DNA from: Nannochloropsis salina CCMP1776
Taxonomy: Eukaryota > Sar > Eustigmatophyceae > Eustigmatales > Monodopsidaceae
Length of the DNA stretch: 64,000 nucleotides
Assembly (NCBI GenBank): GCA_004565275.1
Contig: SDOX01000018.1
Span: 232,541-296,540 of the forward strand
Direction of reading: 5' to 3'
Position numbers and translations under genes: made by a program. The notes beneath the pieces are model-generated. The model saw nothing but the letters and a program-made list of their open reading frames with translations. It was not told the origin of the DNA and ran no database searches. Positions 31,721 through 43,020 of this stretch are shown in pieces (positions within the stretch are counted from its first letter, which is position 1; each line of letters begins with the position of its first letter).

Positions 31721-33555
31721 CTACGCTCTGGGAGTATAAAGTCCCTTGAACTCCCTCAGTGTCGAGATCATCCGTGAGGGCCACCGGAGCTTCGAGCGAA
31801 GGAAATCCTCGTCCCTATACTTGTACTGAGTCTGCCCGCTCAGCTCGCTCCACATCCGTTCAGCTTCGTTCTTGTCGCCATATGCGTAGACGAGGGCTGT
31901 CAGGCACAAGGGAAAGGCGTGAGAGGCACGGAAACGAGGGGGTTGGCAGCCGCTACCCTTACAGTGCCCCTGGCGCGAGCCCCTACCCTATTCTCCGCTC
32001 TTGCTTCCAACCATTTTCAACCTCAGACTAAAACGACAGTCGGAGCGTCATCTGACCACGCTAACTTCCTCGACCCCACCCCACCCCCAGATACTTACTC
32101 GCCAGCGCCACCTTGGTCTCTTCCACGCGCCCGAATTTCCCCACCACCTTCCGCATGACCTCCAGGGCCTTGATGTCTTGCTGCTCCTGGAAGAGCACCA
32201 TGGAGTACCTGGAAATAGAGGGCGGAGAGACAGGACCAGTGCCCGTGGGTACAGGCAGACGCGGTATCGAGGGAGAGAAGTGAAATCACGGGAAAGGGGG
32301 ATTAGGATGCTCCGGATGAGCACCTCACCTCAGCCACCACGGCTGCACGTCTTTGGGCTTGGTCAGCACCGCAAACTCGTAGTTCTCCAAGGCCTGCGCC
32401 AGGTCTCCCTTCCGCTCCAGGGCCAGTCCCTTGTTCGCGAAGAGGAGCATGTCCGGCTGGCCGCGGAGGACGCGGGCCAAATCCAGGTCCTGAATAGCCG
32501 CATCCAGCCTATCAAGTGCCAGCTCTGTGGTCGCTTTGTTCAGGTACACCAGCCAGGCGTCCCCCGTCTTGGAGGGGAGGAGCTCGACGGCTCGGCTGTA
32601 GGAGTCGAGGCCCTGCGACAAGGGAGCAGCGAGGAAGTCATCGTTGAGAGGGAGCACTTCCCTATCTCAAGGTCCTCCTAGTGGGCGCCTTCCTCTCCCT
32701 TCCACCCCTCCATCCTCCCCACCCACCTTCTCCAGGTCGCCCAGGGCAATGTAGGCATTGCCCTTGTTGCTCCAGGCGTAGGCGTACCCGGGGGCCACCC
32801 GGGTCACCCTGTCATAGAGGCGCAGCGCCTTCTCAAATTCATTGTCCGCCTCAGCAATGCGAGCCCGCTGAAAGTGAGGGGGACGGGAAGGTGAAGGTCC
32901 ACGCGGTCACGGACAATTAAGGTAGCACAGACCTTACCCCGCCTTCCCTGATCAGAAGCAGCATCCACAAGGCCCTCTCTTGGACAACACGCGACGCCCC
33001 TTTACAGCTCCCACATTCGACGAATACTAGAGACACACTGACCTTGAAAATGCCTTCAGCTTCCTGTCCCAGCCGGTCTATCGGCTCAACTCGACCCATC
33101 AAGCGCTGCACCTCTTCTCCATCAGCCTTCATTTCATTTTCTTTCAGTATCATGTCCGTCGCTGCTACCAAAGCTGTCGGCCCTTTCGTAAAAGACACCG
33201 CGACGGGGGCTGATACGGCATGGGCGGGGGTCGGGGTGAAGGACGCGGCAGCTGGAGCCAGGACAGGAAGGAAGCCGAATAGCAGCGGAGACAACTTGCG
33301 AAATGCACCAGGGGCCGCTTTAGATGGCGATGACTTCATCAGGTCTGAATGTATCCATTGATCTCTTCTTCGGTCCGCAAAGCGATGGGTCGGGCCTCTG
33401 GAGCATGAGATCGAGGAGGGGTACCGAGGTGAGTCTGCTGTAAGCTTGGTAGGAGGTCGGACGCTGTGCCAGGCAAACGCGGTGGTAGAGGGGCATACCG
33501 GCAGCGCCACTGCCAGCAGGAGCCAGAAAATAGCAGGGCGGTACGATCGTGGCAT
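31721..33555 (-). CDS. plastid (thylakoid lumen) tetratricopeptide repeat protein
   Basis: This is a TPR protein probably acting in the thylakoid lumen. Five exons read right to left: 33043-33555, 32727-32867, 32329-32612, 32099-32208 and 31721-31896. All join in phase with GT-AG borders to give 407 residues. The N-terminus is tripartite. First comes a signal peptide (AIFWLLLAVALPVCPSTTAF) with an ASAFAP-like break before FAW, then a basic transit stretch. A second hydrophobic segment (PLLFGFLPVLAPAAASFTPTPAHA) with an AxA site follows, as for lumen import. The mature part has TPR units (YAWSNKGNAYIALGDLEK, DAWLVYLNKATTELALDRLD, MLLFANKGLALERKGDLAQA) and a C-terminal helical end. Assembly factors of photosystems often look like this; the exact role is unknown. 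It is divergent from the karyopherin gene. Confidence 0.85.
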
Positions 33556-34027
33556 CCTGTTGGTATGGTGCGTACGTGAAGGTGACAAAGGGTGTCGGGT
33601 CGCAGTGGGCTTGGCAGTGCAATCAGGCTTGTGAGCGACTCCTCGTAGGAGCGAAGCGAGGTCGGTATGGAACAACCCCCTGGCCGGCGCATTCCACCCA
33701 TTTTGGTTGCAGACGACCCACTCCGTCAGGCCATTCACGCACCTACAACACGAAAAATCAATATTCACTTACTAGGCAGAGAAGCCCTGGTTGGGAGGGG
33801 AAGTCCTTGGTGTTACCTGATGAAGCTTGCTATTGGAGGACCCTGGAACGCTCCCGACACATCTGATTGAGACCCTTTCTCGTCACCGGTACGTTTTTAT
33901 GCATCGGTTGCCATTATAATGCCTACTTGCTATTGGTGCGAACATGTAGCCTCACCTCTCGGTGAAAGGCTCTTACAGCTTTCCGTTCCTTGTGACCTCT
34001 TCAATTCTTTCACGAAGGGAGGGTCAA
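33556..34027. promoter_or_regulatory. divergent promoter region, lumenal TPR / karyopherin
   Basis: The region is 472 bp between opposing starts. No gene or strong core element is seen. Confidence 0.4.
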
Positions 34028-37000
34028 ATGGAAGCTCTATTGTCGGAGCTACTACAACGAGTTAAAGAGCTGTACGACAGCATTCCCGGCTCCCCCACAC
34101 AGCGGGAAGCGGACCGATGGCTGACATCTTTCGTGCACGTGGAGGGTGCGTGGGATGTCCTCCTGCACGTCCTGAGTAGGGCCGTCGGTTGCCTCCCCTT
34201 GAACCCAACCCAACCGATTGACGTCCGATTGCTCTTCATATCAACAAAGATTCTGCAGGTATGCGTAGGAAATGCGAGACATTCCTTGTAAATGTCGGAA
34301 TGTTTGCAAGCAAGCCGTGCATCATCATTTCGCTGCCTTTCGTTTCCCCTTTCCCACAGCTGAAAATTCAGCTTGGCTGGCGGACATGCACTCCAGGGAC
34401 CCAAGCAGCCATCCAACAGTGCCTGTCTTCGCGTCTTCAGCAAGAGATGCTCGGGTAAGAGCTACACGGGCGCTGGGATCGATCTCGGAACCCGGCAGCA
34501 GGATATCGAGAGGGGTCGAAGGGCGGAGGCATGCAAACCAAGGGATAGGGTCAGACACGTCGAATCGGCTCGACAAGAGGTCTCCTGGGTTTCAAGTGTT
34601 TTCCATCACTCCTTTCCTTTCCCCTTGGCCAGGACTGCCGTCCCGCAGGCGCCGATCGTGCACAATCAGATGGTCTTGGCCTTCGTCCACATGCTTCTGC
34701 AAATGCTCGCCGAGAAAAAAGACGCCTCCGGTCCGTCCTTCGTGTTGAGTCTCACACACATGGTTGGGATTACTGGAATGCCGGACGTAGCATCCCAGAC
34801 CAAGGCCTTGCTCCTCGTTTTCGAAATTTTGAAATGCGTGCCGGAGGAATACAACCGCCGAGACCCAGGGCGCACACGCAGGGATCGATCGACTGTCCAC
34901 CTGCAACAAGCGGACACGCTGCTGATGCTGGAGCTGACGCGCACGGTGGTGGATCAATGCGACGAGTCGATGGATTTGCGTGGTGGGTGTCAGGCGCAGA
35001 TCCAGGCCCCTGAGGCAAGGGAGGCGTGTCTGAAAGTAAAGCTTGTCGCTCTGCAGTGTCTGCGGAGCTGGAGCGAGCATACGACGCTGGAAGTGGGCTG
35101 GGTATCGCCCACAGAGATGATGACGGGGGGCGTGCTGGGCACCCTGGAGAGGCAGGCCTCCTTGGTCCAGAGAGGACAGGCGCTCCCCGCCGAGATGTAT
35201 GTGCTCGTGCTGCAGATAATGACGGATTCTTTCCGGAGCCACAGCTTTTTCACGTCTGATCCCAAGGCACCTCCAGGCAGCCCGGAGGAAGCCACCCTTT
35301 GTAAGCGGGCGTTTGGGGCCATGGCGCGTTTGGTGGTGGGGATGGGTCGCGTCGTCACGCCTCCGAAGCATCCCTACGCTGACACGGAGGAAGCGGCGCG
35401 CTCCGCCTGCGACGCCCTCACCACCTTGCTCCAATTGCATTTGGCTCCTATGATCCAGCACTACCGGGACCGTTTGCGCGGAACAAGCGAGGGGGAATCA
35501 GAGCTCGTTTTGTTTCGAGAGCTTCTGCAGCTCCTCGTTCAGTTTACGGGCCATCGAGATTTGAGCGGCGTCGCGGAGCCACCCCTGGAGCTCTGGTATT
35601 TCCTTCCGGAGCTGTTGGATTGGCAAGAGGCTCCCAGCCCTGAGGCCCGCGCCTTTCTGGCGGAGATGGTGCCCGCTTTAGTGGAGACCATCCATGGCCA
35701 GTGCGCGGCCCCGCGGAGCTGGGGGGAGAGGGAATGGGGGCTGGCCTTCATGAATCGAAGCGCGCGGAGGAGCCAGGCGGGCCAGGAGGCCGCGGGAAGC
35801 GGCGAAGAAGCGGACTGGGACCATTTCATGGACAAGGTTTACTTCCGGACGAGTGCGAACGACGTCATCGAAGCCATGGCCTCCACCTGGCCCGAAAAAC
35901 ACCGACCAGGGGAAATTCTGTACACCATCATGACACGATGCAGCAGCGACCCCTTGGCTATAGAGGCAGTGCTGCTGTGCCTGACAGGAGTGGCGCGGGG
36001 CTTCCAGAGTGGGGACCAGTACTACGACACGGAGGACGAGGAAGAGGGGGAGGAGGGGGAGGGGGAAGGCGAGGAGGAAGGGGATTACTACGGCTACCAG
36101 GAGGTGGAGGGGACTCGGGGCGGAAGGGAGGAGGATGAGAAGCTGAGAGAGGAGAGGGCCGAGCAACGACAGCCTGCCCTGTGGTTAGGGGTACTGCAAG
36201 CCTCTACTTCCCTTCAAGACCCCGCGGAATGCTTTTACCTGTGGCGAACCGCCTGCGTTCTCATCCAGGAGCTCGCACACGTCTACCTCAAAGACCTCGC
36301 CGCCCCGAGCCTGGTGGAGCACGTCATCTCTTTCCTGATCCGCGCTTTGGGCCATCGACTCACGTGCAGTGCGGCCGCTTTGGCCCTGAAGCGCGTGGTC
36401 TCGGCGACCTGCTCAAAAGCCCAAGGCTGCCTGGAGGCCGGGAAGGAGGGCGCGACGAAGCAGCGGCTGATCGCGTGCCTCCACCAGGCCCTAATTCCCA
36501 GGCCCTCTCGAGCCGACGACCTGAGCGTGCTCGCGACGCAGCCCGCAGCCTACGCCAATGTGGTGGAGGCTCTGGTCCTGCTGGTCCTGGCAACGGTCTC
36601 CGCCGTGAACGAGCACACTGCACCGGTGTTGCTCGAGCAATTGGGCGCCATCACAGCCCTGGTTCTGGACAGCGGCCCGGCGGGCGGTCGGGCCTCGTTG
36701 GCTCAGGTATTGGTGTCAATCATATCGGGGGTGCGACGTGGGAGGGGATTGAGCTTGATCGGTACCCTTTTGCAGCGCGCATGGCAGCCCATCGACCAAG
36801 TCATTTTTGGTCCATTGACGGAGTCGGAGAATCCCAGCAAGGCCATCGATGCCGCCTGCAGGGTTCTGGGGGCGTGTCTCCGAGCGGTAACTGATAAAGC
36901 GACATTTTTGCCCCTCCTGCTGACCAGGCTTCGCCCTTTGATTGACTTGAACATGCAAGTGCTGGAGCAGTACCGGGAGGTATTGACGCCGGCCGCGGCC

Positions 37001-37894
37001 CTCCAGCACGGACGCCCTGCCCCGCAAGACATGGCGGAAGTCCTCCTGTGGCCTGCACCTGTGCGTTTCTTGAGGAAGGTGTTGGCCGCGGGGGCTCGGA
37101 CGCCGGTAGAGGGTTGGTGGCCAGCCTTTCAGGGGGCGACGGATAGTTTGTGTCGACTGGCCTCGTTCGGACTGGCGATCAAAATTGGCGATGAGGACGA
37201 GTCGGGGAATCAGGTGCGCCGGCAATACCTTGTGGATTTTTATGCGGAGCTCTTCGGCTTCATGCGGGACATGATCCTCGTGACACTGGATGGAGCGCCT
37301 CCCACAAGCTTGCTAGCGGAGGACCCTATCTGCCTGCGCCGAGGACTGGAAGTTGCCATCATGGCACTGGACCTTCCTTTGGAGAACTCGCTATGCCTCA
37401 CCAAAGCCCTTGCCTACCTGGAGGCGGCCTTCCGGCTTCTCTCGGAAGACAGTGTTGTTTCCGCACTGCACGACCTTTCTCCTCGCCTGGTCCTTGCCTT
37501 ATTCAAGATGCTAGTCTCCACAGCAAACATGCCCACGAATGTGAAACGTGCGACAGCGGATGTCCTTTACATCGCACTCTTTGCCGACGGGCGCGGAGGC
37601 AGCACGCGAGTCTCTCTCCTCTTCCAAGAGGCGCTCTTCACCCTTTTGGCGTCGGAAGGGATGACGCACTTGAGATTCTTACTGGGTAAGGACAACGCGG
37701 CGGTTGACTGGCTGCGCCAATCTTTCTCCGCTGTGCTGCGAGAGGCTCCTGTGGGACCGCCCAAAAGAGTGCTCGTGGACCTGGTGAAATGCTTCGCAGG
37801 CTTGGGACGGAACGAAATGACCTTGGAGGAAGTGCGTGAGAGCGTGGAGAGGAACCAGGCAAGCGCTTCCATATTCCCTGATCTAGCAATGTAA
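34028..37894 (+). CDS. importin-beta superfamily karyopherin, transportin-3/importin-13 type
   Basis: This is a nuclear transport receptor acting with Ran. Three exons (34028-34258, 34360-34454, 34633-37894; introns 101 and 178 nt) join in phase to give 1195 residues. The N-terminus has the importin-beta-N pattern: ELLQRVKELYDSIPG, READRWLTSFVHVEGAWDVLLHVLS and LLFISTKILQLKIQLGW. HEAT-like helices follow throughout, including the TNPO3-like VHNQMVLAFVHMLLQM and WYFLPELLDWQE. An acidic Glu/Gly/Tyr insert (codons about 36015-36165, starting YYDTEDEEEG) interrupts the mid region. The length is larger than the roughly 920-960 residues of TNPO3 or IPO13. The cargo cannot be predicted; SR proteins are the TNPO3 cargo in animals. 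An upstream in-frame ATG at 33962 is an alternative start. Confidence 0.8.
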
Positions 37895-38010
37895 ACTTAG
37901 GGCGTAAGGCGTGGCTCGAATACGATGTATCCACAAATGTACCATACGCAGACAAAGCTGGCCAGTCATTAAGGGTAAAAACAAAAGAACAATGCTATTA
38001 ACGACCTAAG
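37895..38010. other. short convergent 3' region
   Basis: Only 116 bp separate the karyopherin stop from the TrmA-like stop, so the 3' UTRs must overlap or be very short. Confidence 0.6.
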
Positions 38011-39933
38011 CTAGTTCACAGTATGCTTTAGCGCGTCCATGAAAGTCACACAAGAATTTTCTCGGTCATCAATCAATGTGTGGGAGCCATCTGCTCCTTT
38101 CTCGTGGGTTCCGCGTCGCTGTAGGTGGACGGCGACTTCGATATGCCGCGTGCCCGGGAAGTGATCAAGGACACACATGTCCACCACCCTGTGCGTGTGA
38201 ACCAGCCCAAAGCCTGCGAGCGACAGGATCTTCCTGTCTGCGCTCTGTCGCCGTTCTTCCTCGCTCTCCCCGCGCAGGTCACGCAATAAGGAGAGGGGCG
38301 CACAGGATATGTACAAGATGTCTTCGTAATTAGAGACCATCTTCCGTGTGTGTCTGTCCAATCCAGCCCGTGGCGGGTCTACGAGTACAACCCGAAAAAA
38401 AGGGTCGTCCTCATCGGGTGGACTCTGCCCCATGCCCTGCGTCCGTGCGGTCAGCCCGGCCTCCCCGCCGGCACTAGCTACCCGCTTCCCCGGCCCGTGC
38501 ATCGTTCTTGCCCTCGCTCCCTCGCCGTCGTGCTTCTCCTCCTGCTCTTGCTGCCGCCGATAATGACCCAAGCGCTCTGGATGGAACCTCTCGCTGGGGA
38601 TCTGGATGACCGAGGCGTTCTTCACACCGTTCAGGGCCAGGTTCTCCTTGGCTGCGGCCACCAGTCGCCGGTCAATTTCCACGCCTACCACCCGACGAAA
38701 TTTCCGGCTCAAAGCGACCGTGTGGTTTCCTCCGCCGCAAAAGAGCTCCAACAAATCGCAAGCAGGCGGCTTGTCTCCGCTTGGGGGGGGGCGGCAGACG
38801 CGGGGACGCAAGCCCTGCCTCTCGCGGCACACCCGTCCCTCTCCCCCCGATGCAACGTCCACACACCCCTCGCAGCCTCCAGGCCCTCCATGACCTTCCG
38901 TGTCCCCTTGCTGCTCCCGGTCTCCGTCCTCCATTCGTCTTTCCCCTCCCCTCTCATCGGCCTCCCCCCCCGTCGCCTGCACGCCACGAGGGGCATCGCC
39001 TCTTTGCAGGACGGCGTCGGCCCGCGCACACAGCCAGCGGAGGGTGTGGAGGGCCATGAACCCGTTCGGGTTGGAGAACGCCCCGTCCCACTGCTTGTAC
39101 CGCAAGACCGAAGGGCAAGGGCGCGGGACGCCGGCCGGAGCCCGCCTTGGCCCTCCTTTCGGGTCCCTGCCCGTGTCGGCCCCACCGGTCCCAGGCGCGC
39201 AGGGAGGCAAGGGCGACGCGCCGCGTGACGAGGCTGGCGAGGGAGGAGAGAGACAGAACTCCTCCAGCACGTAGGCCCTGTCCACGGGCAGGGCCACCCT
39301 CTTGCCCCTCCCCACCACCTGCACGCCCAGAGCCTCCTTCACATGCTCTCGTGCCGCCGCCACCCACTCCTCCTTGGCTGCTTCCCCGCCCTCTGCCCAG
39401 GCCGTCTCATACATGAGAGCAATGAGGGTATCCCCCGCTAAAGTATCCAGAAAATTCACGGCGCGGAGGCTTCGACGCAAGATCAAGGGCCCCTCCCCCA
39501 GGGCGAGAAGCAGGCGAGGCATAAGGTCATTGATGCGACGGGAGGCCAAGGGGAACGACGAGATCACGACTGGCTTCTTGTCGGCCCCCCACATGAGGTA
39601 GCAGAGCTGACCGGGAGACCCCTGTGGCGCCCCAGTCCTCGTTGTCTCCGTGATGCCCGCCAGGGGGCCTGCCGGGCGGGAGGCTTGCGGGTTCACGCGG
39701 CCGATCCCGAACTTGGCCCGGAGGCGGTAGTGCACCGGCGGCGAGCGAAAAATCGTAGGCTCGCAGGACCAATATGGGAAGAAAATACTTCGCAACTCAT
39801 CTACTTTCCGTTGAAGAGAGGTCTCGTACTGATCCAATGATGCAGAATTAGGAGAGAGGTAGCTGAGGTCTGTGCCCAAGGCCTCGCCGGCCAACGTAAG
39901 GATGTCCTCACACCTTCCTTCGAAATCAGCCAT
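38011..39933 (-). CDS. TrmA-type tRNA (uracil-C5)-methyltransferase
   Basis: This is a predicted SAM-dependent m5U methyltransferase of the TrmA branch. The single exon gives 640 residues. TrmA hallmarks are the N-terminal DQYETSLQRKVDELRSIFFP, EPTIFRSPPVHYRLRAKFGI and FSNPNGFMALHTLRWLC (FxQPN-like). The SAM loop CDLLELFCGGGNHTVALS, VVLVDPPRAGLD and the catalytic-cysteine segment ILYISCAPLSLLRDL follow. In bacterial TrmA the last motif reads SCNP; here Asn is Ala while the catalytic Cys remains. A low-complexity Gly/Arg/Glu insert (encoded about 38770-39060) separates the FxNPN motif from the SAM loop. A second insert (about 39100-39260) follows the EEFCLSPP strand. No clear organelle leader is seen. 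It is tandem with the upstream small gene, 64 bp away. Confidence 0.87.
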   Translation of the reverse strand: MADFEGRCEDILTLAGEALGTDLSYLSPNSASLDQYETSLQRKVDELRSIFFPYWSCEPTIFRSPPVHYRLRAKFGIGRVNPQASRPAGPLAGITETTRTGAPQGSPGQLCYLMWGADKKPVVISSFPLASRRINDLMPRLLLALGEGPLILRRSLRAVNFLDTLAGDTLIALMYETAWAEGGEAAKEEWVAAAREHVKEALGVQVVGRGKRVALPVDRAYVLEEFCLSPPSPASSRGASPLPPCAPGTGGADTGRDPKGGPRRAPAGVPRPCPSVLRYKQWDGAFSNPNGFMALHTLRWLCARADAVLQRGDAPRGVQATGGEADERGGERRMEDGDREQQGDTEGHGGPGGCEGCVDVASGGEGRVCRERQGLRPRVCRPPPSGDKPPACDLLELFCGGGNHTVALSRKFRRVVGVEIDRRLVAAAKENLALNGVKNASVIQIPSERFHPERLGHYRRQQEQEEKHDGEGARARTMHGPGKRVASAGGEAGLTARTQGMGQSPPDEDDPFFRVVLVDPPRAGLDRHTRKMVSNYEDILYISCAPLSLLRDLRGESEEERRQSADRKILSLAGFGLVHTHRVVDMCVLDHFPGTRHIEVAVHLQRRGTHEKGADGSHTLIDDRENSCVTFMDALKHTVN

Positions 39934-39997
39934 CGTGCAACAGACACACGGCCTATGTCTTGATGCACCGAGAATTGCGGCGTCTTCTAGGGCGTAT

Positions 39998-40255
39998 TTA
40001 TAGACTTAGGGCGCCCAACAGATTGGAGAGCTCGTCGGACTCTTCCCTGGTGCGTTCCTGCTTTCCCATAAGCTCTAAGGCTTTCTGCGCTACACGCTTC
40101 CGATGAATAACATGCGAAGAATGCGAAGGTAGTGACGCCAAGCGTGTCAATTCATCTTCCACGGCTGCTTTCTTTTTATCGAAAGTAATCTGAAGGGCAA
40201 TGGAGGACGCCGAGCTGTCTTCCACATCCATGCAAACACCACCCGCTATATCCAT
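39998..40255 (-). CDS. small conserved-looking protein of unknown function (85 aa)
   Basis: I do not recognise the family. The product is acidic to neutral, predicted helical and without membrane segments. A central part (KKAAVEDELTRLASLPSHSS) is followed by VIHRKRVAQKALELM and a C-terminal helix (REESDELSNLLGALSL) with regular Leu spacing. This pattern is typical of a small coiled-coil complex subunit. The start is the ATG at 40255; an internal ATG (MDVEDSS, 40231) is possible. The stop lies 64 bp before the TrmA-like start on the same strand. Reality as a gene rests on composition and on filling an otherwise empty gap. Confidence 0.5.
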   Translation of the reverse strand: MDIAGGVCMDVEDSSASSIALQITFDKKKAAVEDELTRLASLPSHSSHVIHRKRVAQKALELMGKQERTREESDELSNLLGALSL

Positions 40256-40748
40256 TAATGGAGATCGACAGGAAATGAACCGACACTGGTGCAGCGGATT
40301 GAGAACATGTCAATATCTTATTTGTCTCTGTGGGTCGTGGGTTTGGCAATTGGTTATGCGAGGTGAACATCATCTGTTGATGAGACGCAAGTCTGCAGTC
40401 GCGCAGGCGCAACGGGAGGGCTGAGTGTTCGAATTTTTACTTTCGCGGATATGCATTTATGGATAAGACCAGTCTCGCATTTGCACCGACACTCGGACGA
40501 GTACGAAATGGAACCACGTTTATTTCCTTGCCTGGTGTCGACGGTTTTTGAGCGCATTCATCTCTTTCCAACCTCCTGCCCCCGGCGACGATTCTCACGA
40601 CGGACTGCTGTCTGCTTTCTATCGCGATGGCCAGTGCCTGTACAATTCCAGCCTTCCTTTCCTCTCCTTTGTTTTTGCTGTTTCTGTGGCTGGATGAAAT
40701 ACCTGGTGCTAGATTCTTTTCCTATGTTCGCTATCATCTCCAAGCACT
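40256..40748. other. intergenic, 0.5 kb, between small gene and RING gene
   Basis: The open frame of 123 codons on the plus strand near 40451 is Phe/Pro/Arg-rich without motifs and is not supported. Confidence 0.5.
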
Positions 40749-42571
40749 TCAGGCATTCGGTCTCAAGAGCGCTACTGCCCCGAGTAAAACGCAGCATGTC
40801 ACCACCCCTACTAAGAGCATAGCTAAAAGAGACAGGTTGTTTGTTAAGAATAGCACAATCTCATCTAAAATCTGTACGTCGAGCGTGGGGGGATACGTTG
40901 CGCTGTCTGGGCCCTGCGCGCTGCCTTCCCTCTCGTGCCTTCTCCTACCCTCTCCTCCTCCTTCCCATCGCTCATGCGCACGAGATGATAGCGCTATCAT
41001 GGTGGCTGCTGTCTCCTGCATTCCTCTCCTTTCGCTGCCACCGGGTCGTGGAACCGTCGAGAAGCAGGGCCTTTTGCACATGGGGCATGCCTCGGACTTC
41101 TCCAGCAACCAGGGCAAGATACACTTGTCGTGATATCTGTGCTGACACGGCAGAAAACGCAGAAGATCGCCATCTTCATATTCGTCCAAGCAAATGGCAC
41201 ATGTCGTCTGCTCTTCCTCCTCGCTCCAGGAGTCCTTCGACGCTCCTACCACCTCACCAGCCGTCGGCGCCTCCCCGTCTCCCGTGAGAGGGCAAGGAAA
41301 GCGTCCCCCCCGCCCCTTCCCTAGACCCGAGGCTGGCAAGGACTCCAGATGCGGGTGAGCAGGTAGTGGAAGCGGAATTCTTGAGCGCTGCTTGTCCATG
41401 ACACGTCGCAAGCTCAAGAGACCCCACAAGCCTCGCAGGCCTTTGCGCCTGTCGGGGAGGGAGGTGGGGCTCGCGCGCGACAAGGGGGCAGAGGGGGATG
41501 TCGAGGCGTTGCTGCCCTTGTCTTTACTGTTGTAGGTAAGCAGTGGCTGCTGGCTAACTTTCTTACGCTGGTATTTCTCCACCTTAAGCCCACGAAGGGC
41601 CCGGTGCCGAAAGGCTCGCTGGTAGCAGGTAACGCAGAGGGCGAGGAGGAGGCCGCAGCAGCCGGAGAAGGAAAGCAGAACAAGGGAGACGACCACGTAG
41701 GTGGCGAGGGTCTCGATAGGTCCAATCTGCTTCGTCTTGGCCCGCACGTGGCCCGTGTCGTTGAGAGTGACCCGGACACGCGCGGCCCCCTCAAAACCGG
41801 GCCCGGAGGACTGGCGTTCTGACTGGGCAACGGCGTTCCTGAGGCTCAGCCCCGTGGAGTGCGAGACGAAGACCGAGGGGATGGTGATGCGCGACGTCCA
41901 CTCCTCCACGCCTGACATGATGGTCCCCCACCGCTCACGGGCCGCCGAGTCGTAGACGATGACTCCCGCCGCCTCTGCTTGCTGGGCTCGCCACACCTTT
42001 TCTGTAAAATTGCATCCATTTCGTTTGATCAGCGCGATTTTACCTCGAAGCGAGGGAGCGGAAAGGGAAGATGGTGAGGAGGAAGAAAAAAAGGAATCCT
42101 GGTAGGAAGCTCTCCTTGGGAAAAGGTCAGAGCACGCATCTTCAGGCTCCACCATCACCAGTTGTCTGGCATGCAAGGGCGATTCCAGACCGAGGATATT
42201 GGGGCCGAACGCGGCGGGTCTTTGTGTGGGATTAGAAAAGGGTCGGTTTGAATAAGCGAGCAATGGTAAATGGGCAAAGCATATGAAAGAATGTTTCAGA
42301 TATGAGACCAGAGAAAGACAAACAAGTTGTGGTCCGCCCCGCGCCTCCCAGTAGACAATACTTTATACAACGAGTAGAGCGCATGCGCGCGTAAAGGTTT
42401 CGTGAAAGCAGTAATGAGAAGGCATGCCATTCTGGACCAGGACGAGTCAGGCGCTTGCACTTACACGTGAAGATGCTTGGAGCAGCACGGCTGATCCACC
42501 ACCAAGGCCCTTCCCAAGCCCAAAGAGGCAACCACACCGGCCACATAGAGTGTAGCTACCGTTCGGCGCAT
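40749..42571 (-). CDS. PA-TM-RING E3 ubiquitin ligase (RNF13/RMR-like) with extra C-terminal membrane segment
   Basis: This is a predicted endomembrane ubiquitin ligase. Exon 1 (42465-42571) encodes a signal peptide ([20 protein letters not shown]) and ends in phase 2 before GTAAGT. Exon 2 (40749-42219) supplies the rest, 525 residues in all. The protease-associated domain shows [31 protein letters not shown] and [15 protein letters not shown] transmembrane helix follows ([20 protein letters not shown]), then a basic cytosolic region. The C3H2C3 RING-H2 lies at about residues 376-417 ([33 protein letters not shown]). After the RING comes a tail ending in a second hydrophobic helix (about 493-520: [20 protein letters not shown]). 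Ordinary PA-TM-RING ligases lack such an end. Confidence 0.88.
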
Positions 42572-43020
42572 TTTGCGCGGTAATTGATATTGTCTTTCCA
42601 GGCCCAGGAAGGGACACAGGTCTGGCTCCCGATTGTGCCCGGATGTCGACTGCCGAGGCCGCCGAACGCTTCAATCCAATGGTAAGGCCAGGGCACCACC
42701 AAATGGTCTTCCAATGTATTGGCTATGTGCGCATGTGTGTGACACGAACAAGCGTAAGTTGCGTTCTTCCTCGGGCTCCAGAATCCTCCAGAAGACTCAT
42801 CGCTCGTTCAGAGACTTGCGCCTGGCGTGGGCAACGGTTCGACCTCCCCTGGGAAGGTCCGCGCTTCCCGAGGTGTTGACTTTACAAACGAGCACGATCA
42901 CAATGCTCACCTCCGAACCTTTAACATCACAGAGTAAATACCCTCTACATGTCCTGAATAGCCTAGCCGCGTTCTCGTGCTCATATTTTTTATTGCGCTT
43001 AGGTTGGGCTTCTGGACCCA
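42572..43020. promoter_or_regulatory. divergent promoter region, RING ligase / CTL
   Basis: The region is 449 bp between opposing starts. It could also hold a 5' UTR exon of the CTL gene, since sequence before 43021 is pyrimidine-rich. Confidence 0.4.
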
